Below are positions 54,334 to 62,315 of a DNA stretch of 64,000 bases, piece after piece. The translations under genes were made by a program, and so were the position numbers. Position 1 is the stretch's first letter. Every line of letters starts with the position of its first letter. Origin of the DNA: Granulosicoccus sp047634635 (GTDB taxonomy: Bacteria > Pseudomonadota > Gammaproteobacteria > Granulosicoccales > Granulosicoccaceae); NCBI GenBank assembly GCA_047634635.1, contig JBLIIE010000007.1, positions 1 through 64,000 on the forward strand. The letters run 5' to 3'. The notes below the pieces were generated by a model, which was not told the origin of the DNA, did not search any database, and worked only from the letters and a program-made list of their open reading frames with translations.

Positions 54334-55841
54334 TGCAAGCATTTAGCGCATTAGCCGAGGCACTAGCTGGCCTGATGACCCCGATGTCGCTGTTTCATGT
54401 TGCGTGGGCAACATTGCTCGGCATCTTCGTCGGTAGCTTGCCGGGTCTGACGGCAACGATGGGCGTAGCACTTCTGACAACCCTTACGTATACGCTGGAA
54501 CGTGATCCAGCAATCCTGGTTTTAATCTGCATGTATGTGGGCGCGATTTATGGCGGTTCACGCAGCGCAATATTACTAAATATACCAGGCACTCCAGCCA
54601 GTGCAGCCACTGCACTCGATGGCTACCCGTTAGCCCAACGCGGTCAGGCGAGCTATGCAATGGCACTTGCAACGGCAGGCTCAGCTATGGGTACCCTAGT
54701 GGGTATAGCCTTATTGGTACTACTAGCACCGCCGTTAGCAGAGATCGCGTTGAACTTCGGTTCTTTTGAATTTTTCTGGCTAGCCCTCTTCGGTATCATT
54801 ATCTCAGCGCAACTCACTGCCGGCACTTCGCAACTAAAAGGTTATATCGCCGGTTTGTTGGGATTAATGGTTGCCATGATTGGTAGTGAGGGTATTCATG
54901 CGCATGTTCGATTCAACATGGGTATCTCAGATCTGAATGGCGGAATTGCGCTGATTCCTGCAATGGTGGGTGCCTTTGGATTTGCTGAAGTGCTCACCGT
55001 CATGTGGCGACCACCTGGCAAATTAATAGATCCGGAATCAGCTTATGCGCGGACTCTTCCTCGACTGGCCGATCTGTGGCGTTTAAAGTTTACTATCGGT
55101 CGCTCAGGCATTATTGGAACTCTCGTCGGTATCATTCCTGGTGTGGGTGAAGACATAGGTGCTTGGGCATCCTATGCTGTCGCTAAAAAACTAAGTAAAT
55201 CACGGGATCAGTTTGGTCACGGTTCAACGGAGGGGTTGACTGCGGCAGAAACGGGCAATAGCGCAGTGGTGCCTGGCGCACTGATACCCGCATTGACACT
55301 GGCGGTTCCAGGTTCTGCGCCTGCAGCGGTACTCATTGCCGCGCTGTTTATTCATGGGGTCCGTCCGGGGCCCATGATCATGATTGAACAACCAGACTTT
55401 ATTTATTCGGTTGCTGCCATGCTTGTTTTGGCCACCATCGCAATCGCCATTTATGGCGTGACGTTGACACGAGTGTTTGTACTGATCCTTAAAGTACCTC
55501 GCGAGTTGTTAATGCCTGTTGTATTCACCCTATGTGTGATCGGGCCCTATGCACTCACACAACGGGTGTTTGATATCTGGGTCATGCTGATTTTTGGGGT
55601 GTTAGGTTTTGTTTTGCGCAGGATGAATTACCCGATGGCACCATTAGTACTGGGTATTATCCTCGGTAGTTTATTGGATAAAAGTTTACGCCGTGGTTTA
55701 ACTCTCAGTAATGGTGAGCTGACGCCATTCTTTGCCCGTCCGATTTCACTTGGGTTTGCACTGGTCATCGGAATGACGATTCTACTTAGCATTCCACTGG
55801 TTCGTCGCCAATTAGCCAGGCTAATCCAGGCAAAACCGTAA
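54333..55841 (+). CDS. tctA: Tripartite tricarboxylate transporter large permease TctA
   Basis: A 502-residue permease with about 11-12 helices. Family segments are GIFVGSLPGLTATMGVALL, the long conserved YGGSRSAILLNIPGTPASAA with TALDGYPLAQRGQA, and GIIPGVGEDIGAWASYAVAK. The two GlyPro-rich loops form the repeated substrate path in the TctA family. The start overlaps tctB. The Gfo/Idh/MocA gene follows 44 bases later with a strong AAGGAG, so transport and catabolism are probably cotranscribed. Confidence 0.93.
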   Translation: MQAFSALAEALAGLMTPMSLFHVAWATLLGIFVGSLPGLTATMGVALLTTLTYTLERDPAILVLICMYVGAIYGGSRSAILLNIPGTPASAATALDGYPLAQRGQASYAMALATAGSAMGTLVGIALLVLLAPPLAEIALNFGSFEFFWLALFGIIISAQLTAGTSQLKGYIAGLLGLMVAMIGSEGIHAHVRFNMGISDLNGGIALIPAMVGAFGFAEVLTVMWRPPGKLIDPESAYARTLPRLADLWRLKFTIGRSGIIGTLVGIIPGVGEDIGAWASYAVAKKLSKSRDQFGHGSTEGLTAAETGNSAVVPGALIPALTLAVPGSAPAAVLIAALFIHGVRPGPMIMIEQPDFIYSVAAMLVLATIAIAIYGVTLTRVFVLILKVPRELLMPVVFTLCVIGPYALTQRVFDIWVMLIFGVLGFVLRRMNYPMAPLVLGIILGSLLDKSLRRGLTLSNGELTPFFARPISLGFALVIGMTILLSIPLVRRQLARLIQAKP

Positions 55842-55885
55842 ACGTCATTAATAACAATGGCGAACTCTAAAAAGGAGAAGCACTA

Positions 55886-57037
55886 ATGAGCGAAACGCGT
55901 ATTGGTATCATTATGCATGGCGTCACTGGTCGCATGGGTAAGAACCAACACTTGATTCGATCTGTCTTAGCTATTCGTGAGCAGGGCGGGTTGCAATTGG
56001 CTGATGGGTCGAGATTAATGCCTGACCCCATACTGGTAGGTCGAAATAAAGCCAAGGTCTCAGCATTGGCTGTAGAGCTTGGAGTTGAGCGACATACTAC
56101 AGATCTGGCTGCCGCTCTGGCTAATGAAAACGATACTGTGTTTTTCGATGCCGCATCGACGCAGCTACGTCCTACGCTATTGAAGCAAGCTATCGATGCT
56201 GGTAAGCATATCTACTGTGAGAAGCCGATCTCGGAGAAGCTTGATCAAGCAGTTGAGATTGCCCGTTATGCAGTTCAGAAGGGCGTTAAGAATGGCATTG
56301 TTCACGATAAGCTTGATTTGCCGGGACTCGCTAAATTAAAACGCCTGCGTGATAGTGGTTTTTTTGGACGCATTTTATCGGTACGTGGAGAATTTGGCTA
56401 TTGGGTCTTTGAAGGAGACTGGATGGAAGCGCAGCGACCCTCGTGGAATTATCGTCAAGCAGATGGAGGCGGAATAATTTCAGATATGCTTTGTCATTGG
56501 CGGTATGTATTGGACAATGTTATTGCGCCTGTCAAGGCAGTCTCGTGTATGGGCGCTGTGCATCTTCATGATCGTTGGGATGAAAACTCGCAACATTATA
56601 AAGCTGATGCTGACGATGCTGCTTATGCAACATTCGAACTAGAAGGTGGAATTATTGCTCAGTTAAACTCCAGTTGGTGTGTGCGTGTCAGACGCGATGA
56701 TTTGGTGACATTTCAGGTTGACGGCACAGAAGGTTCTGCGGTGGCAGGCTTGCATAGTTGTGTGAGCCAGCACCGGGTAAACACCCCCAAGCCGGTATGG
56801 AATCCTGATCAACCGCAGACCATGAATTTTTTCGACGACTGGGCCAAGGTTCCTGATAACACGATATTTGATAACGGTTTCAAAATTCAGTGGGAGCAAT
56901 TTTTACGTCATGTTGTTGAGGATTCTCCGTGGCAATACACGCTGATGGAGGGTGCCAAGGGCGTTCAATTAGCAGAGCTTGGCCATCAAAGCTGGAAGGA
57001 GCGTCGCTGGGTCGACGTGCCTTCATTGGAGCAATAA
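55886..57037 (+). CDS. Gfo/Idh/MocA family NAD(P)-dependent oxidoreductase
   Basis: A 383-residue dehydrogenase. The Rossmann region is at the N-terminus (IGIIMHGVTGRMGKNQHLIR) with the conserved EKP motif in HIYCEKPISEKLDQA. GGGIISDMLCHWRYVLDNVI carries the Asp/His pair near the active site. Members oxidise sugars, inositols or their acids at a hydroxyl group, often to a 3-keto product. AGGAG precedes the ATG. The DUF993 gene starts four bases after its stop, so the pair work in one pathway; the substrate is not known. Confidence 0.88.
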   Translation: MSETRIGIIMHGVTGRMGKNQHLIRSVLAIREQGGLQLADGSRLMPDPILVGRNKAKVSALAVELGVERHTTDLAAALANENDTVFFDAASTQLRPTLLKQAIDAGKHIYCEKPISEKLDQAVEIARYAVQKGVKNGIVHDKLDLPGLAKLKRLRDSGFFGRILSVRGEFGYWVFEGDWMEAQRPSWNYRQADGGGIISDMLCHWRYVLDNVIAPVKAVSCMGAVHLHDRWDENSQHYKADADDAAYATFELEGGIIAQLNSSWCVRVRRDDLVTFQVDGTEGSAVAGLHSCVSQHRVNTPKPVWNPDQPQTMNFFDDWAKVPDNTIFDNGFKIQWEQFLRHVVEDSPWQYTLMEGAKGVQLAELGHQSWKERRWVDVPSLEQ

Positions 57038-57041
57038 TACT

Positions 57042-58205
57042 ATGTCGCTCACCGTTAAATTGCCCACAACCGACGGCAAAACTGCTGCTGTTAAGCTAAA
57101 GTCTGGGCCCAAGCCTTCGTTTGCTGCTGGGCAATGGAATCGTATCGGCTACGCCGCGGCGCACGTTGTCACCAATCCATTGGCTGATAATAATCCTTCA
57201 CTGGACGTTGCTATCGACTGGGACCGAACGCTTGCTTTTCGAGAATATCTGTGGAGTCAGGGTTTTGGTGTTGCAGAAGCCATGGATACCGCGCAGCGTG
57301 GTATGGGGCTTGACTGGAATACTTCGCTTGAATTGATTCAACGCAGCACTGAGATGGCCAAAACAGGTGGGCATCTGATCGCTAGCGGCGCTGGTACGGA
57401 TCATCTTGTAGCAGATGCAAATACCACTCTTGATGATGTCATTGGTGCCTATGAGTTGCAATGTGAAGCAGTAGAGGCGGCGGGAAGTCGTATTATTTTG
57501 ATGGCGTCACGAGCTTTAACCAGTGTGGCCAAGGGTCCTGATGATTACGCAAAAGTTTATTCACACATCCTCGGTGGGCTCTCGGAGCCCGCGCTGATTC
57601 ACTGGTTGGGTGAAATGTTTGACCCCGCATTGGAGGGATATTGGGGGTCGCTCGATCATATGACAGCCATGGACACCTGCCTGCAGATCATCGGCGCTAA
57701 CAGCAAGAACGTTGATGGTATAAAAGTGTCTCTTCTGTCTGCTGAAAAAGAAATTCATATGCGAAGACAGTTGCCCGGTGGAATCAAGATGTACTCTGGT
57801 GACGATTTTAATTATCCGGATTTAATCGAAGGTGATGAGCACGGTTTTTCCCACGCCTTACTCGGTATCTTCGATCCGATAGCCGGTGCTGCGTCCCGAG
57901 CATTCACGGCACTTGCCAAGGGTGATAATGCTGCGTATCGGGCGGCTTTAGACCCGACTGTGCCTTTGTCGCGTCATATATTTACAGCGCCTACCCGTTT
58001 TTATAAAACGGGAGTCGTGTTTATGGCTTACTTGAACGGACACCAGGATCATTTCACGTTAGTGGGTGGTCAGGAAAGTTGCCGCTCTACTGTGCACCTC
58101 GGCGGAATATTGCGTCTGGCCAGTGATGCAAATTTATTACTGGATGCAGAAGATGCAGTGCAGCGAGCCAGACCGGTGTTTGCCGCACGTGGCGTGCAGA
58201 TCTGA
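57042..58205 (+). CDS. DUF993 family protein (DapA-like fold predicted)
   Basis: A 387-residue protein from ATG 57042, with GGAG ten bases before it. An upstream in-frame start would overlap the dehydrogenase gene. It matches DUF993 in IGYAAAHVVTNPLADNNP, IDWDRTLAFREYLWSQGFGV, GAGTDHLVAD, GSRIILMASRAL and LGGLSEPALIHWLGEMFDP. DUF993 proteins are grouped with aldolase-like TIM barrels but no reaction is established. The gene lies between a Gfo/Idh/MocA dehydrogenase and a sugar isomerase, a triad that recurs in sugar-type operons. That makes a C-C lyase or elimination step plausible (inference). Confidence 0.85.
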   Translation: MSLTVKLPTTDGKTAAVKLKSGPKPSFAAGQWNRIGYAAAHVVTNPLADNNPSLDVAIDWDRTLAFREYLWSQGFGVAEAMDTAQRGMGLDWNTSLELIQRSTEMAKTGGHLIASGAGTDHLVADANTTLDDVIGAYELQCEAVEAAGSRIILMASRALTSVAKGPDDYAKVYSHILGGLSEPALIHWLGEMFDPALEGYWGSLDHMTAMDTCLQIIGANSKNVDGIKVSLLSAEKEIHMRRQLPGGIKMYSGDDFNYPDLIEGDEHGFSHALLGIFDPIAGAASRAFTALAKGDNAAYRAALDPTVPLSRHIFTAPTRFYKTGVVFMAYLNGHQDHFTLVGGQESCRSTVHLGGILRLASDANLLLDAEDAVQRARPVFAARGVQI

Positions 58206-58207
58206 AC

Positions 58208-59041
58208 ATGTTTACACCTGACAAGCTATCTCTGAATACCGCGACCGTCAGCGAACAATGGAATCTCAGGCAAGCCGTCGACGGTTGTGTTCGACACGGT
58301 ATTGCGGGTATTGCACCATGGCGTAACAAACTCCATGAGGCTGGCGTCAGCGAAGGCGCAAAAATGATCGACGATGCTGGTCTCAGCGTCAGTGGCTTAT
58401 GCCGTGGGGGTTGGTATACCGCTGAGGGGGCACTGACAGTCAGCGTTCTTGACGACAACAAGCGTGCAGTCGATGAAGCAGTAGAAATCAACGCAGCTTG
58501 TCTGGTCATGGTTGTGGGCGGGCTGAGTCAGGACTCCAAAGACATTCAGGCAGCTCGTGACATTGTCACTGAAGGCCTTGCCAGTACCTTGGAATACGCA
58601 CGCAGCGTCAACATGCCGATAGCGATTGAACCACTGCACCCGATGTACGCAGCAGATCGCGCATGTGTTAACACAACCTCTCAGGCACTCGACATATGCG
58701 ATCAGTTAGGTGACGGCATCGGCGTGGCCTTGGACGTGTATCATATCTGGTGGGATCCTGATCTTACAGCTCAGATAAAGCGCGCAGGCAAGCAACGACT
58801 GCTGGCGTTCCATATCTGCGATTGGCTCAATCCAACACGCGACCTTCTGACCGACCGCGGCATGATGGGAGACGGCGTCATAGATATTGCCGGAATACAC
58901 GCGCTTGTTCAGGCGGAAGGCTTTGACGGGTTAAACGAAGTGGAGATTTTTTCAGCCAATGATTGGTGGAAACGAGACGCAGATGAAGTGCTAGCTATTA
59001 TGGTGGAAAGGTCGGCTGGGTTATCGAGTCTGTCTCGATAG
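58208..59041 (+). CDS. Sugar phosphate isomerase/epimerase family protein (AP endonuclease 2-like TIM barrel)
   Basis: A 277-residue TIM barrel of the xylose-isomerase-like/IolE group. Metal-ligand regions are MPIAIEPLHPMYAADRACVN (Glu), VALDVYHIWWDPDL (Asp/His), LLAFHICDWLNP (His) and GLNEVEIFSANDWW (Glu). Members isomerise, epimerise or dehydrate sugars and keto-inositols. The start is two bases after the DUF993 stop. It is the last enzyme of the block; an inverted repeat follows before the TRAP genes. Confidence 0.88.
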   Translation: MFTPDKLSLNTATVSEQWNLRQAVDGCVRHGIAGIAPWRNKLHEAGVSEGAKMIDDAGLSVSGLCRGGWYTAEGALTVSVLDDNKRAVDEAVEINAACLVMVVGGLSQDSKDIQAARDIVTEGLASTLEYARSVNMPIAIEPLHPMYAADRACVNTTSQALDICDQLGDGIGVALDVYHIWWDPDLTAQIKRAGKQRLLAFHICDWLNPTRDLLTDRGMMGDGVIDIAGIHALVQAEGFDGLNEVEIFSANDWWKRDADEVLAIMVERSAGLSSLSR

Positions 59042-59047
59042 GGAGCT

Positions 59048-59113
59048 AACTCGAGACTCTGGAGCTTATCAGGATACCAAATAGCTTGCCGGAGCTTGGA
59101 GATGCCTCGAGTT
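59048..59113 (+). repeat. Inverted repeat between enzyme block and TRAP genes
   Basis: AACTCGAG (59048-59055) and CTCGAGTT (59106-59113) form a perfect 8-base inverted repeat around a 50-base loop. TTTT overlaps the end of the right arm. Two GGAGCTT copies lie inside. It could end the upstream transcript or be an operator; evidence is positional only. Confidence 0.4.
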
Positions 59114-59236
59114 TTGTAAAAGGGGAGACAGTCTTTGCAGATAACGCTATGCTGGTCAAAAGTGAGCAAATTCACTAAATCTGTTTCGGACATCCAACCA
59201 AAAATTGTAAATCAACTCATTTACCAGAGGTTAGAA

Positions 59237-60280
59237 ATGCAAAAAAACTCTAGACGTAAATTTCTTGGACAGGCAGGCGCCGTTGCGGCCACATCAGTTT
59301 TGGCGGCAACGCCTGCAATAGCGCAAGAACCTATTCGATGGCGCTTTCAGACTTATGCTGGTGCAGCCTTGGGTGAGCACGTAACCAAACCTGTTATCGA
59401 TGCAATTAACAAAGCAGCAAACGGTCAGCTGGAAATCGAGCTGTTTTATGCCGATCAAATAGTACCAACTGGTGAGCTTTTTCAAGCGTTACAGCGTGGA
59501 ACAATTGATGGTGTTCATTCTGACGATGACTCCATGGCTTCACCGACTCCAGTCCGCCAATTTGGCGGCTACTTCCCTATGGCGACGCGTCATGCTCTAG
59601 ATGTACCGGTTTTGTTTAACCAATACGGTTTGGCAGATATTTGGAGTGCAGAATACGAGAAAGTAGGGGTCAAGTGGCTCTCCGCAGCGGGCCAGGATCC
59701 ATGTAACTTCAATACCAAGAAGCCCATTAGATCACTCAAGGATTTGGATGGCCTGCGTCTTTATACTTTCCCGACAGCAGGTGCATTTCTCACTCGCTTC
59801 GGTGTGGTGCCGGTTAACATCCCTTACGAAGACGCCGAAGTTGCAGTTCAAACAGGTGAGCTTGACGGTATGGCGTGGTCTGGCATTACCGAGGACTATA
59901 CGGTCGGGTGGGCTGATGTGACCAACTACTTCACTTCAAACAATATTTCGGGTGCCTGGATTGGTTCATTCTTCATCAATGAGAAAGCTTGGGCCGATTT
60001 ACCTGAACACTTGCAAGCGCTGGTAATGGCTGCTGTAGAAAGCGGTCATCATTATCGTAATCAGTGGTACTGGGGTGGTGAAGCAAGTCTGCGTGCAAAG
60101 GGAGACAAGTTGGAACTTACCTCTGTTCCCCAGGAAGAATGGGCACAGGTTGAAGATGCGGCTGCTGAATTCTGGACTGAGGTTGCAGAGCAAGGCGAAT
60201 TAGAAGAAAAAATCGTTGGTATATTCCGTGAATATCGGGAGACAATTAATGCAGCCGGTTTCCCTTATAGCCGCAGCTGA
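59237..60280 (+). CDS. dctP: TRAP transporter substrate-binding protein DctP, Tat-type signal
   Basis: A 347-residue protein from ATG 59237 (AGAGG before it); the frame is open 34 codons upstream but that part is not conserved. The N-terminus is NSRRKFLGQAGAVAATS with a cleavable AIAQ end, a twin-arginine signal. The DctP fold shows WRFQTYAGAALGEHVTKPVI, QALQRGTIDGVHSD, FNTKKPIRSLKDLDGLRL and EVAVQTGELDGMAWSGITE. DctP proteins bind carboxylates or related small molecules and hand them to DctQM. dctQ follows after 74 bases containing a hairpin. Confidence 0.92.
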   Translation: MQKNSRRKFLGQAGAVAATSVLAATPAIAQEPIRWRFQTYAGAALGEHVTKPVIDAINKAANGQLEIELFYADQIVPTGELFQALQRGTIDGVHSDDDSMASPTPVRQFGGYFPMATRHALDVPVLFNQYGLADIWSAEYEKVGVKWLSAAGQDPCNFNTKKPIRSLKDLDGLRLYTFPTAGAFLTRFGVVPVNIPYEDAEVAVQTGELDGMAWSGITEDYTVGWADVTNYFTSNNISGAWIGSFFINEKAWADLPEHLQALVMAAVESGHHYRNQWYWGGEASLRAKGDKLELTSVPQEEWAQVEDAAAEFWTEVAEQGELEEKIVGIFREYRETINAAGFPYSRS

Positions 60281-60296
60281 GCATTTTTGGTAGAAA

Positions 60297-60319
60297 GGGT
60301 CAGCCAGTATGGTTGGCCC
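60297..60319 (+). promoter_or_regulatory. Intercistronic hairpin between dctP and dctQ
   Basis: GGGTCAGCCA pairs with TGGTTGGCCC (ten pairs, two G-T) around GTA, 17 bases after the dctP stop and 35 before dctQ. No T tract follows. Position and form parallel the tctC-tctB hairpin. Confidence 0.6.
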
Positions 60320-60354
60320 GACTTTACGAACAACGCCTTTAAAGAAACTACAAA

Positions 60355-60993
60355 ATGTACATTCTAGCGCGCTATGTACGCATGGTGGAGCGTTTCAACT
60401 ACCGCATTGGCCGGCTAGCGATGTACCTGATCTTTGTAATGATGGCCGTTTTGTTGTGGTCTTCCATCACCAAGGTTTCCCCGTTCATGCGTCCCTCACT
60501 CTGGACGCTGGAGATAGCCCAGTTCCTGATGGTTGCCTATTATATTCTGGGTGGTCCTTACTCGATACAGCTTAATTCCAATGTGCGAATGGACCTTGGC
60601 TATGGCGTATTGAGTCAGAAAAATAAAGCTCTAGTTGATGCGTTCACCATCTTTTTTCTAGTGATCTACCTCGGTTTTCTTCTCGTCGGTGCCTTGAATT
60701 CGTTCTCGTATTCGCTAGGAAATTTTCGGCAAGACGCAATTCCATTTTTGTACGGTGTGGTGAGAGCGTTTTTCACTGATGGTTTCGATGGTGCGGCGGC
60801 AGAGTTCGGTGTTATCGAACGCTCTCGCTCTATATGGCGGGCACCGATGTGGCCCATAAAGCTAATCATGATCATCGGTTTTCTATTGATGCTTTTACAG
60901 GCTACGGCTGAATTCATCAAAGACATTGCGCGTATGAAAACCGGGCTCGAGGATCCGTTCGGTACAGCGCCTAAAAATAGAAATCTAAACTAA
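60355..60993 (+). CDS. dctQ: TRAP transporter small permease DctQ
   Basis: A 212-residue protein with four helices: LAMYLIFVMMAVLLWSSITK; LEIAQFLMVAYYILGG; LVDAFTIFFLVIYLGFLLVG; MWPIKLIMIIGFLLMLLQAT. VRMDLGYGVLS is the conserved loop of DctQ. Internal ATG 60382 is an alternative start. The stop overlaps the dctM start (TAATG). It is somewhat longer than usual because of an insertion of about 45 residues (AFFTDGFDGAAAEFGV region) before the last helix. Confidence 0.88.
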   Translation: MYILARYVRMVERFNYRIGRLAMYLIFVMMAVLLWSSITKVSPFMRPSLWTLEIAQFLMVAYYILGGPYSIQLNSNVRMDLGYGVLSQKNKALVDAFTIFFLVIYLGFLLVGALNSFSYSLGNFRQDAIPFLYGVVRAFFTDGFDGAAAEFGVIERSRSIWRAPMWPIKLIMIIGFLLMLLQATAEFIKDIARMKTGLEDPFGTAPKNRNLN

Positions 60994-62315
60994 TGTCGTA
61001 CGAAGCCATAGCACTTTTAATGTTCTCATCGATGATGATTCTGCTCATCACCGGGCAGCGCGTCTTCGCGGCGATCGGATTTGTTGCAGCGATTTCATCG
61101 TTTTTTTTGTGGGGGACTGGTGGGGCTGATATACCGTTTTCTGCTGCTATAAAGTTGATGAACTGGTATCCCTTACTGACATTACCTATGTTTATTTTCA
61201 TGGGTTTTGTGATGTCTGAAAGTGGCATAGCGGATGACTTATACAAAATGTTCCACGTGTGGATGGGATCTGTCAACGGTGGTCTGGCGATTGGAACCAT
61301 CGGCTTAATGGTGCTGATTTCAGCCATGAACGGGCTTAGCGTTGCAGGCATGGCTATTGGTGCCACCATTGCGCTGCCAGAGCTCTTGAAACGAAACTAC
61401 GATAAGTTAATGGTGACGGGAGTCATCCAGGCGGGTTCATCATTGGGGATACTGGTACCACCGTCGGTCGTACTGGTGTTATACGCAATGATTGCTCGTC
61501 AGCCAGTAGGGCAACTTTGGCTTGCCGGTGTGTTTCCAGGCTTGATGATGGCGTTTATGTTTGTCATGTATATCGGTATTCGTTGCCGAATACAGCCCCA
61601 TTTAGGCCCACCACTGTCGGAAGAAGACCGTGACATACCCCGATCCGAGAAGTTACGCTTGCTAAGAGCCGGGGTATTACCGTTCTTTATTTTCTTCGCA
61701 ATGATGATTCCCTTCGTTAAAGGCTGGACGTCACTGGTTGAAAGCTCAGCTATTGGTGCCATGACAGCATTTCTTTCGGCCGTATTTAAGGGGCGCATGA
61801 ACAAACGGGTTTTCGAAGAATCTGTGCGTTCAACACTGGGCGTGTCTTGTATGTTTATGTGGATTATTCTGGCCGCGCTCGCATTCGGTGCAGTTTTTGA
61901 CGGATTGGGTGCAGTCAAGGCAATCGAGAGTCTGTTTGTTGGGCAGTGGGGGCTTAACCCGTGGATAATTCTCATTCTAATGCAGCTTAGCTTTCTACTG
62001 ATGGGGACATTTCTTGACGATACTGCGATGTTGGTCATCGTTGCGCCCCTATACATCCCATTGGTTGGCTCACTTGGCTTTGATCTAATTTGGTACGGAA
62101 TTCTCTACACAATAACCTGCCAGATTGCCTATATGACCCCGCCTTTCGGATACAACCTGTTTTTAATGCGTGCGATGGCTCCGCCTGAAATTACGATTAT
62201 AGATATCTACCGCTCTGTTATCCCCTTTGTGCTGGTGATGCTAGTGGCGCTGTGTCTGGTGGGTTACTTTCCGCAAATAGCCTTGTGGCTTCCGAACTAT
62301 GTTTATGGTAATTGA
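60993..62315 (+). CDS. dctM: TRAP transporter large permease DctM
   Basis: A 440-residue permease with about 12 helices. DctM segments are LTLPMFIFMGFVMSESGIAD, LIQAGSSLGILVPPSVVLVL-type loop (VIQAGSSLGILVPPSV), SSAIGAMTAFL and the C-terminal ILYTITCQIAYMTPPFGYNL. DctM couples substrate import to sodium or proton flow. Its 3' end overlaps the convergent nadE by 13 bases. It completes a TRAP system behind the DUF993 enzyme block. Confidence 0.93.
   Translation: MSYEAIALLMFSSMMILLITGQRVFAAIGFVAAISSFFLWGTGGADIPFSAAIKLMNWYPLLTLPMFIFMGFVMSESGIADDLYKMFHVWMGSVNGGLAIGTIGLMVLISAMNGLSVAGMAIGATIALPELLKRNYDKLMVTGVIQAGSSLGILVPPSVVLVLYAMIARQPVGQLWLAGVFPGLMMAFMFVMYIGIRCRIQPHLGPPLSEEDRDIPRSEKLRLLRAGVLPFFIFFAMMIPFVKGWTSLVESSAIGAMTAFLSAVFKGRMNKRVFEESVRSTLGVSCMFMWIILAALAFGAVFDGLGAVKAIESLFVGQWGLNPWIILILMQLSFLLMGTFLDDTAMLVIVAPLYIPLVGSLGFDLIWYGILYTITCQIAYMTPPFGYNLFLMRAMAPPEITIIDIYRSVIPFVLVMLVALCLVGYFPQIALWLPNYVYGN

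Noticed and set aside
59135..59236. A 34-residue N-terminal extension of dctP
   Set aside because: The Tat signal and AGAGG site support the ATG at 59237.
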